Positions 8,019-15,115 of a stretch of 32,261 nt of DNA are shown one piece after another. Every line of letters begins with the position of its first letter. The first letter of the stretch is position 1. A model generated the notes under the pieces. It was not told the origin of the DNA, did no database searches, and saw only the letters and a list, made by a program, of their open reading frames with translations. This DNA comes from JACCRE01 sp049790855 (lineage in GTDB: Bacteria > Planctomycetota > Planctomycetia > Planctomycetales > Planctomycetaceae), in NCBI GenBank assembly GCA_049790855.1, contig JBAQZJ010000326.1:1-32261 (forward strand), in the 5' to 3' direction. Position numbers and translations under genes: made by a program.

Positions 8019-11000
8019 ATGATCTCGCACAGCATTCCGCAACGGTTTGTCGTCGCCGTCGGTCTTCTCTGTTCCACGGGTCTCGCTCCGGCAGCCACGC
8101 CGGACGATGCCAGTGTTCCCGACTTCCCGCGAGTTCCACCAACCGAACCGGCCGACGCCGAGGCGACGTTCCGCGTGCTGGCCGGCTTCCGCATGGAACT
8201 CATCGCGGCGGAGCCTCTTGTCGCCGACCCGGTCGACCTGGCGTACGACCCCGACGGCCGGGCGTATGTCGTCGAGTTTCGCGGCTACCCGAAGCCGGAA
8301 ATGCCCGACGATCCTCAGCCGACACCGATCGGGCGCGTCCGACTGCTCGAAGACGCCGACGGCGACGGCCGCTTCGACGAAAGTCACGTCTTCGTCGACG
8401 ATCTGCAATGGCCGACCTCGGTCGCCCTGTGGAAACGCGGCATCTTCGTCGCGGCTCCGCCGGACGTCTGGTACTTCGAGGACGCCGACGGCGACAAGCA
8501 GGCCGACGTTCGGCGAAAGGTCTTCACCGGCTTCGGCACGCACAACATTCAGGCGGTGATGAACAATCTCCGCTGGGGCCTCGACCACCGCATCTACGGA
8601 GCAGCGGCCGGCAACGGGGGCGCGATCGTTCCCGCCGACGACGCCGATGCAGAGCCGACGACGCTCAAACGACGCGACTTCCGGTTCGACCCGGCGACCG
8701 GCGAATTCGATGCGACGTCGGGCGGACAGCGATTCGGCAGTGCGTTCGACGACTGGGGGAACCGGTTTCTGTGCAACATCCGCAACCCGGTGCAGCACGT
8801 CGTGCTGCCGAGCCGGTATCTCGACCGGAATCCGCATCTCATCGTCGCGTCGGCGATTCATGACGCCGCGGCCGCCGGCGATCAGCTTCCGGTCTATCGC
8901 ATCAGTCCGCCCGAACCGTGGCGGATCTTTCGCGCCCAGCGCTGGACCCGTGAACGTGCGAACTTTCCGAAGAGCGAGCTGGTCGGCGCCGGTTACTTCA
9001 CGTCGTCGAGCGGAGTCACGATTTATCGCGGCGCGACTTATCCTCCGAGGTTCCGCGGAAACGCCTTCGTCGCCGACGTGGCGGCGAACATCATCCATCG
9101 CGAGATCGTCGAACCCGACGGCGTCACGTTCACCGCGCGCCGCGGCGACGACGACGCAGAATTCGTCGCTTCGACCGATCCGTGGTTCCGCCCGGTCAAC
9201 TTCGTCAACGCTCCCGACGGCACGCTCACCGTGCTCGACATGTACCGCGAGACGATCGAGCATCCCTGGTCGATTCCCGACGACATCCGCGCGAAGCTCG
9301 ACCTGTCGAGCGGCAACGATCGTGGTCGGATTTACCGCCTCGCACCGCCCGATTTTCACCCGTCGAAGCCGCCGCGGCTTGCCGCAGCGACCACGGACGA
9401 GTTGCTCGCTTCACTCGAAAACCCGAACGCCTGGTCGCGCGAGACGGCCCACCGACTGATCCACGAGCGTCAGGACATGGAAGACCTGTCGCCGCTGCGC
9501 GACCTGTTGCATCACGCCGAGTTGCCGCAGGCACGGCTGCATGCGCTCTGGTCGCTGGAAGGTTACGGAGGCGCGACGGACGACGATCTGATCGCGGCGC
9601 TCGGTGACGACCACCCGTCGTTGCGGGAACACGCCGTGCGGATCGCCGAATCGCGTCTCGCGAAATCGCCGGCACTCGCCAGGGCCGTCGCCGAACGTGC
9701 CGACGACGACGCTTCGCGCGTGCGATTGCAAGTCGCCTTCTCACTCGGCGGCTGGGATTCGCCAGCGGCAATCGACGCACTCGCCGGTATCGCCCGGCGT
9801 GACGCCGGCGACGAGTGGATGCGAACGGCGATTCTGTCGTCGGTGGGCGACCGACCTGTCGCCTTGCTGCGGAAGCTCGTCGACGCCCCCCGTTTCGCCG
9901 ACCGCGTCGGTGGAACGCTGCTCGTCGAGCAACTCGCGCTCGTCGCCGGGGCGAGCGGCGAAGAACGGACGACGGAATCTCTCGCGCTGGCCAAGTCGCT
10001 TCCCGCGGGCAATGACGACGTCGTCTACAGCATCATTACCGGCGCAGCGGACGGCTTGGCGCGACGCGGAAAACGAATCGGCGATCTGCCGGCGGCGAAG
10101 GATTCGCTCACCTCATTTCTGAAGGACGCCGTCGCCGCCGCCGGCGAGTCGACAACGCCGTTGCCGCAGCGATTGCGGGCGATCGACCTCTTGAAGCATG
10201 CAGGCTTCGAGCAGGTGGAGCGTTTGTTGCCGACACTCTTGTCGCCGCAGCAGGCGCCCGAAGTGCGTCTCGCCGGCGTCCGGCTGGCCGGTGCGTTCTC
10301 CGAACCGGAAGCGGCGACACTTCTGCTGGCGGCATGGCCTCGACTGACGCCGACGATCCGAGCGGAAGCCGTCGAAGTGCTGCTTCGACGCCCTGCGGGA
10401 ACAACGGCCCTGCTCGAGGCGATTGAAGCGAAGACGATGTCGCCCGGCGTCGTTCCGATCGCCCGGCGCAATCTGCTGCTGAACCATCGCGACGAGGCCG
10501 TTCGAGCACGGTCCGTCGCTCTCTTCGGCGTCGACACGTCCAGCCCGCGCAGCGAGGTCGTCGCCCGCTATCGCGACTCGCTCTCCGGCGAAGGAGACGC
10601 CGCTCGCGGATTCGCCGTCTTCCGCCGCGAATGTTCCGCCTGCCACCGCGCGGCAGGCGAAGGCCACGACGTCGGGCCGGCTCTCACGACGATTCGCCAC
10701 TGGGCGGCCGATGAAGTTCTGACGCATCTGCTCGACCCGAATCGCGAAGTGTCGCCGGAATGGACCGACTACGTCGTCGTGTTGTCCGACGGCCGCGTGC
10801 TGACGGGCTTGCTGGTCTCCGAGACCGACGCCGGGCTGACGCTGCGGCGCGGTCAAGGCGTCGAAGAGACGGTTCCGCGTTCGCAGATCGAGGAGATTTC
10901 CGGGACGGGAAAATCGCTGATGCCCGAAGGTCTCGAAAAGAACGTGACCACCGCCGAGATGAACGACCTGATCGCGTTTTTGCTCGGCGATCGGTCGCTC

Positions 11001-11030
11001 ATCGATTCGACGTCGCGGAGGACGCCGTGA
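8019..11030 (+). CDS. PVC-type membrane-bound dehydrogenase with HEAT-like repeats and cytochrome c domain
   Basis: The 1003-residue product has a signal peptide (residues 1-27), then a six-bladed propeller-type dehydrogenase domain from about 45 to 440. This domain shows FRMELIAAEPLVADPVDLAY, LLEDADGDGRFDESHVF, FGTHNIQAVMNNLRWG and PWFRPVNFVNAPDGTLTVLDMYRE. Helical HEAT-like repeats follow at about 460-840. The C-terminal haem-binding domain has C872-S-A-C875-H876 and a likely axial Met968 in SLMPEGL. The family is a planctomycete/verrucomicrobial group believed to oxidise sugars or alcohols and pass electrons to the haem; substrate unknown. The ATG at 8019 is chosen because the signal peptide starts there. 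The stop overlaps the next gene's GTG by 3 nt, so the three genes to 12588 form an operon. Confidence 0.93.
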   Translation: MISHSIPQRFVVAVGLLCSTGLAPAATPDDASVPDFPRVPPTEPADAEATFRVLAGFRMELIAAEPLVADPVDLAYDPDGRAYVVEFRGYPKPEMPDDPQPTPIGRVRLLEDADGDGRFDESHVFVDDLQWPTSVALWKRGIFVAAPPDVWYFEDADGDKQADVRRKVFTGFGTHNIQAVMNNLRWGLDHRIYGAAAGNGGAIVPADDADAEPTTLKRRDFRFDPATGEFDATSGGQRFGSAFDDWGNRFLCNIRNPVQHVVLPSRYLDRNPHLIVASAIHDAAAAGDQLPVYRISPPEPWRIFRAQRWTRERANFPKSELVGAGYFTSSSGVTIYRGATYPPRFRGNAFVADVAANIIHREIVEPDGVTFTARRGDDDAEFVASTDPWFRPVNFVNAPDGTLTVLDMYRETIEHPWSIPDDIRAKLDLSSGNDRGRIYRLAPPDFHPSKPPRLAAATTDELLASLENPNAWSRETAHRLIHERQDMEDLSPLRDLLHHAELPQARLHALWSLEGYGGATDDDLIAALGDDHPSLREHAVRIAESRLAKSPALARAVAERADDDASRVRLQVAFSLGGWDSPAAIDALAGIARRDAGDEWMRTAILSSVGDRPVALLRKLVDAPRFADRVGGTLLVEQLALVAGASGEERTTESLALAKSLPAGNDDVVYSIITGAADGLARRGKRIGDLPAAKDSLTSFLKDAVAAAGESTTPLPQRLRAIDLLKHAGFEQVERLLPTLLSPQQAPEVRLAGVRLAGAFSEPEAATLLLAAWPRLTPTIRAEAVEVLLRRPAGTTALLEAIEAKTMSPGVVPIARRNLLLNHRDEAVRARSVALFGVDTSSPRSEVVARYRDSLSGEGDAARGFAVFRRECSACHRAAGEGHDVGPALTTIRHWAADEVLTHLLDPNREVSPEWTDYVVVLSDGRVLTGLLVSETDAGLTLRRGQGVEETVPRSQIEEISGTGKSLMPEGLEKNVTTAEMNDLIAFLLGDRSLIDSTSRRTP

Positions 11031-11812
11031 AAATCTGGGATCTGCATTGTCACCTCGTCGGCATCGAAGGCCGCACCGTCCACGAGCAGATGGCGAACCT
11101 GGTGGCCGCCGCCGATCGCATGGGTATCGAGCGGCTCGTCGTGTTCCTGTCGTCACTGTCGTCGCGCGATCCGTCGCCCGACGAGTTTCGCCGGCAGAAC
11201 GACGACGTGCTGGAAGCGATCAGCCACTGGCATCACCGCGCCTTCTCGCTGGCCTACGTCAATCCGAATCACGTCGACGAAAGCCTCGAAGAAATCGATC
11301 GCGTCGTCCGCGACGGCCCGATGGTCGGCATCAAGCTCTGGGTGGCCCGCCGCTGCGACGACGAACAGATCGACCCGATCATCCGCCGCGCCGCCGAACT
11401 CAAGGCGATCATCTATCAGCACACCTGGCTCAAGGCGGGCGGCAACCTGCCGGGAGAATCGACGCCGCTCGATCTCGCGGAACTTGCGAAACGGCATCCG
11501 ACGTTGCCGCTCATCTGCGGCCACACCGGCGGCAACTGGGAACTCGGCCTGCCGGCAATCCGTGCGCTTCCAAACGTCTATGTCGAGACGGGCGGCAGCG
11601 ATCCGACGGCGGGAATGATCGAAACGGCGGTCCGAGACGTCGGAGCCGATCGCGTGCTTTACGGCAGCGACGTCGGCGGCCGCAGCTTCGCGACGCAGCT
11701 CGGCAAAGTCGTTGGCGCGGCAATTCCCGACGAAGCCAAACGACTCATTCTCGGCGGCAATCTTCAGCGATTACTCGTCCCGATTCTCGCCGCGAAGGGA
11801 ATCAAACCGTGA
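11027..11812 (+). CDS. amidohydrolase-family metal-dependent hydrolase
   Basis: This is a 261-residue TIM-barrel protein of the Amidohydro_2 type. Expected metal or catalytic residues are all present: DLHCH near residue 5 on the first strand, YQH near 132, GHTGG near 167, and YGSD near 211. The GTG start at 11027 overlaps the preceding stop as GTGA and has GGAGGA just upstream. The next gene overlaps it in the same way. No signal peptide is present, so the enzyme is cytoplasmic although the upstream dehydrogenase is exported. The substrate cannot be read from sequence; family members hydrolyse or decarboxylate small cyclic or acidic compounds. Confidence 0.9.
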   Translation: MKIWDLHCHLVGIEGRTVHEQMANLVAAADRMGIERLVVFLSSLSSRDPSPDEFRRQNDDVLEAISHWHHRAFSLAYVNPNHVDESLEEIDRVVRDGPMVGIKLWVARRCDDEQIDPIIRRAAELKAIIYQHTWLKAGGNLPGESTPLDLAELAKRHPTLPLICGHTGGNWELGLPAIRALPNVYVETGGSDPTAGMIETAVRDVGADRVLYGSDVGGRSFATQLGKVVGAAIPDEAKRLILGGNLQRLLVPILAAKGIKP

Positions 11813-12588
11813 TCGACACGCACGTCTACCTGTCGCGCTGGCCGTTTCGTCGCTTGCCGGGCGACGAGACGCTTGCGCTGGTCGCGCGACTTCGCGAGAA
11901 CGGCGTCGTGCAGGCCTGGATGGGCAGCTTCGAGGCCCTCCTGCATCGCGACGTCACCGGAGTCAACGCCCGACTGACCGCTGATTGCCGCGATCACGGC
12001 GACGATCTATTGATTCCCTTCGGCACCATCAATCCCACGCTGCCCGGCTGGCAGGACGACCTGAAACGTTGCGTCGCGGAACACGACATGCCGGGCATCC
12101 GGCTGCATCCGAACTATCACGGCTATCATCTCGACGAGGCCGTGTTCGCCGAATTTCTCGATCGCGCCGGCGAAAGCAGGCTCATCGTTCAACTCGTCGT
12201 TCGCATGGAAGACGATCGAACGCAGCACCCGTTCGTGCGGGTGCCGGCGACCGACCTCGCGCCGCTTGCTGAACTGCTTGCAACTCGGCCAGAACTTCGC
12301 GTCGTTCTTTCCAGCGCGCTTCGCAGCCCGTCCGATGCGACGCTGGCGAAGCTGACGAAATCCCAAGCCTACTTCGACATTGCGACGCTCGAGGGCATCT
12401 CCGCTTTGCAGCGGTTGCTCAAGATCATGCCGCACGAGCGGTTGTTGCTCGGCTCGATGTTCCCGCTGTTCTATCTCGAATCGGCCGTGCTGAAGCTCCG
12501 CGAGTCGGAGATCGGCCACGCCGCCGAGGAGGCGATCACCCGCGGGAACGCGGCGAGGCTGCTGCACAGCAGAAGCCCGGCTTCTTAA
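11809..12588 (+). CDS. amidohydrolase-like protein lacking metal ligands
   Basis: This 259-residue protein has the Amidohydro_2 barrel pattern and aligns along its length with the preceding gene, but each metal position is changed. DLHCH becomes DTHVY, YQH becomes VQL, CGHTGG becomes LSSALR, and YGSD becomes LGSM. The scaffold itself is conserved: GIRLHPNYHGY, LAELLATRPEL and a C-terminal GNAARLL helix. The frame is intact and the GTG start overlaps the upstream stop as GTGA with GAAGGGA before it. Tight coupling suggests it is made together with the active paralogue and may form a complex with it. It is probably non-catalytic, or uses another mechanism. The stop codon sits in the loop of the terminator at 12571-12603. 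Confidence 0.85.
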   Translation: MIDTHVYLSRWPFRRLPGDETLALVARLRENGVVQAWMGSFEALLHRDVTGVNARLTADCRDHGDDLLIPFGTINPTLPGWQDDLKRCVAEHDMPGIRLHPNYHGYHLDEAVFAEFLDRAGESRLIVQLVVRMEDDRTQHPFVRVPATDLAPLAELLATRPELRVVLSSALRSPSDATLAKLTKSQAYFDIATLEGISALQRLLKIMPHERLLLGSMFPLFYLESAVLKLRESEIGHAAEEAITRGNAARLLHSRSPAS

Positions 12589-12603
12589 AGAAGCCGGGCT
12601 TCT
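12571..12603. terminator. bidirectional hairpin terminator
   Basis: A 16-bp perfect stem (12571-12586 with 12588-12603) with a single-base centre separates two convergent genes. Each arm, AGAAGCCCGGCTTCT, is itself palindromic. The TAA of the rightward gene lies at its centre. There is no long T-tract, but position and symmetry fit shared termination from both sides. Confidence 0.7.
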
Positions 12604-12613
12604 CGGGCTGCGA

Positions 12614-13363
12614 TCACTCGTTCGCATTCAACTCGCGAACGTAGATGTTCCGGAACTGCATCAGGCTTGGTGCGCCGGCCCATTTGCCGTCTTTGAGCGT
12701 TCCGTGATGTTGCAGGCCAAGGGCCCCTGTCTCCGCGATGCCGGGGAGTTGGGCGTCTTCGATGACCAGCACGTCATTCAGAACGACGGTCACGCGGTCG
12801 CCGCGCGAGGTGATCTTGAACGTGTTCCACTCGCCGACCGGCTTGTCGGCCTGCGTGCGCGGCGTGACGGCGGCACGCACTTCGGCCGGCATCTTCGAGT
12901 TGTTGCGATAGCCGTAGAACTCTCCCGAGCCAGCCGGCCAGCACCAGATGTTGACCTGGTTCTTGACGTCGCCGCGCAGCAGGATTCCAGAATCGGCATC
13001 GGGCAGCGGAATGCTGATCACCTTGCCCGTCGCGTCGCGGGCGTAGCTGCCGTCGGGCAGGATGTAGCGGATGCCGTGGTTGACCTGCGGCGTCTCTTTG
13101 ATCCGCCAGTCGACGAGCAGCTCGAAGTCGCCGAACTCGCGCTCCGTCCACAGGCTCTTGTCGCCGGCCGCCTCGCTGCCGGCGTCGTAGTCGATGACGC
13201 CGTCGACGACCTTCCAATGGCCGCCGTCATCTTCGGGAATCTTCCAACCCGACAGGTCTTTCCCATTGAAGAGCGACGTGAAGCCGGCCGGCGGGTCGTC
13301 ACCGGCAGCCGTCGCGCAGAGGACGAAACCCAGTGACACCGTCAGCGTTGTTCGGAGAATCAT
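12614..13363 (-). CDS. DUF1080 (3-keto-disaccharide hydrolase-type) secreted protein
   Basis: This is a 249-residue protein with a signal peptide MILRTTLTVSLGFVLCATAA followed by a concanavalin-like DUF1080 domain. Family marks include FTSLFNGKDLSGW near residue 27, EFGDFELLVDWRI near 76, DSGILLRG near 125, and GEWNTFKI near 178. Members act on, or are linked to, 3-keto-glycosides produced by Gfo/Idh-type oxidoreductases, and such an oxidoreductase is the next gene upstream on this strand. The start at 13363 is chosen because the signal peptide begins there. An earlier in-frame start at 13408 would add 15 polar residues ahead of it. Export to the periplasm is expected. Confidence 0.9.
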   Translation of the reverse strand: MILRTTLTVSLGFVLCATAAGDDPPAGFTSLFNGKDLSGWKIPEDDGGHWKVVDGVIDYDAGSEAAGDKSLWTEREFGDFELLVDWRIKETPQVNHGIRYILPDGSYARDATGKVISIPLPDADSGILLRGDVKNQVNIWCWPAGSGEFYGYRNNSKMPAEVRAAVTPRTQADKPVGEWNTFKITSRGDRVTVVLNDVLVIEDAQLPGIAETGALGLQHHGTLKDGKWAGAPSLMQFRNIYVRELNANE

Positions 13364-13440
13364 GGAGTGTCGTTTCGTAACAGGATTGCTCTGATGTCCG
13401 CCAAGCATTGCCGATTCAATTCACGAGCGACGGAGAACGA

Positions 13441-13520
13441 ACCACGAAGTCACGAAGGACACGAAGAGCCGAGCTGGTAACTTGCTTCAAGACTCTTTGT
13501 GCCCTACGTGACTTCGTGGT
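13441..13520. repeat. imperfect inverted repeat between two leftward genes
   Basis: Arms at 13441-13466 and 13495-13520 match at 23 of 26 positions as reverse complements, around a 28-nt loop. The arm begins ACCACGAAGTCACGAAGG. It lies between the end of the Gfo/Idh gene and the start of the DUF1080 gene. It may be a dispersed repeat or a transcription-attenuating or RNA-stabilising hairpin. Confidence 0.6.
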
Positions 13521-13569
13521 CCAAAATCAGCAGTGTTGCGGACTGCCGCGAACGCATTCCCGAAGCCGC

Positions 13570-14931
13570 TTACGCCAGTTCCCACCCTTCCCGCGGGTTC
13601 TCGCGTCGCAGGAAGCGTTCGGCTTCAGGCAGATTCGGGATCTTCATGGTCTCGCGGTCCCATTCGATTTTGCCGCCCGCGCGGTAAGCGACGTTGCCCA
13701 AATGGTTCGCTTCCGTCAGCGCACCGGCGTAGTCGAATGGACTGCCGGTCGGGGTGCCGTTGCGGCAGGCTTCGAGCCATTCGAGATGATGGCCGGGCGA
13801 ATCGGGAATGAACGGTTCCGGCGGCTTGAAGTCGGCGAAGTCGGCCTCGGGCAGCAGGACGTGCTTCGAGTAGTTCGACAGCAGCATCCCCTTCTCGCCG
13901 ATGAACAACACGCCGTCGGACCACTGCGGAATCTCGCCCGACTTCCAGATCTCCGGCTTGTGCGTGCCCTGGTGCCAATGCACGGTGCAGGCGGGTCGAT
14001 CGCCGCGGGGACCGTATTCGTAGGTGGCGCTCATCGACGCCGGTGCGATCTCGGAATGCGGCTCCGGTCCGTCGGCGACGACCGTCAAGGGCGCATCAAG
14101 CCTCAGCGCCCAGAACGGCAGGTCGTTCCAGTGGCTGCCGAGGTCCGACATCGTGCCGCTGCCCCAGTCCCACCAGCGATACCACTTCGGTCCGGGAAAA
14201 TAGACCTCGTGGAACGGCCGCTCCTCAGCCGGCCCGAGCCAGAGATCCCAATCGAGAAACGGCGGCGGCGTCATTCCTTCGGCGGGGCGCTCGGTGACGG
14301 TCACGATGTCTTTGTTCGCCGCGGCCTCTTCGGGCGACTGCAATCCCCAGGCTCGCGACACCCAGACGTGCGCCTCGCTCACCGGTCCGATGGCGCCGCT
14401 CTGAATCATCTCCACGACGCGATGGTAATTCGCCGAAGCATGAAGCTGCGTGCCCATTTGCGTCGCGACGCCCGCCGATCGAGCCGCGTCGGCGATCAGG
14501 CGGGCCTCGACGATATTGTGCGTCAGCGGCTTCTCGCAATAGACGTGCTTGCCGGCCCGCAGCGCCGGCAAAGTCGCATAGGCGTGCGTGTGCTCGGGAA
14601 TGCTGACGACGACCGCGTCAATCCCGTCAAGGTTCGCATTCAGCTCGCGAAAGTCGCGGTACGTTTTCGCATGGGGAAACCGCGCCGCGGCACGTTCGAG
14701 ATGCCGGCCGTCGACGTCGCACAAAGCGACGACCTCGTCTCCGTGCGAGGCGAGTTCGTTGAGGTTCGCGCCGCCGCGTCCGCCCACGCCGATGAACGCC
14801 AATCGCAGCTTGTCATTCGGCGAACGCGTGGTTTCGGCAGGTTTCGTTTCCTGCGATCGCACGACGTGCGGCAGAGCGATCGCCCCGGCGGCAAGACCGG
14901 TGCGGGCCAGAAAGTCGCGACGTGTGAACAT
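13570..14931 (-). CDS. Gfo/Idh/MocA family oxidoreductase, TAT-exported
   Basis: This 453-residue protein begins with a twin-arginine leader, TRRDFLARTG, and a hydrophobic stretch to about residue 26. It continues with a Rossmann fold: LAFIGVGGRGGAN for dinucleotide binding, ALCDVD, and the CEKPLTHN motif with the catalytic-region lysine near residue 135. The C-terminal half has HWHQGTHKPEIW and GEKGMLLSNYSKHVLLP, typical of planctomycete members with a Gfo_Idh_MocA_C-like or related second domain. It probably oxidises a sugar or glycoside hydroxyl with a tightly bound NAD(P), working outside the cytoplasmic membrane. It lies upstream of DUF1080 on the same strand, consistent with a keto-sugar route. 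The next gene, the alpha/beta hydrolase, is divergent and 184 nt away. Confidence 0.93.
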   Translation of the reverse strand: MFTRRDFLARTGLAAGAIALPHVVRSQETKPAETTRSPNDKLRLAFIGVGGRGGANLNELASHGDEVVALCDVDGRHLERAAARFPHAKTYRDFRELNANLDGIDAVVVSIPEHTHAYATLPALRAGKHVYCEKPLTHNIVEARLIADAARSAGVATQMGTQLHASANYHRVVEMIQSGAIGPVSEAHVWVSRAWGLQSPEEAAANKDIVTVTERPAEGMTPPPFLDWDLWLGPAEERPFHEVYFPGPKWYRWWDWGSGTMSDLGSHWNDLPFWALRLDAPLTVVADGPEPHSEIAPASMSATYEYGPRGDRPACTVHWHQGTHKPEIWKSGEIPQWSDGVLFIGEKGMLLSNYSKHVLLPEADFADFKPPEPFIPDSPGHHLEWLEACRNGTPTGSPFDYAGALTEANHLGNVAYRAGGKIEWDRETMKIPNLPEAERFLRRENPREGWELA

Positions 14932-15115
14932 GGAAGCGGCCCCGTTCGTCGGTGTTCATCAGCGGTCGATGGCAACTTTGCGATGAAGCACTCGCCGTCC
15001 CGATCGAGGTGGGACGCGCAGCCCGACATCGCCACAATGCAACAACATCCTCCGATCCGTCGCCTGCTGCAAGCGGAGCCGGATGGCCCTGTCACCCGAT
15101 GCTCGAGTGTGCGCG

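Noticed and set aside
7749..9359. 536-codon open frame on the minus strand
   Set aside because: It is antisense to the dehydrogenase and glycosyltransferase genes, both of which have clear family motifs on the plus strand.
11047..11808. upstream extension of the second amidohydrolase frame
   Set aside because: The extra 250 residues are Arg-rich out-of-frame reading of the first amidohydrolase. The GTGA overlap and ribosome site support the start at 11809.
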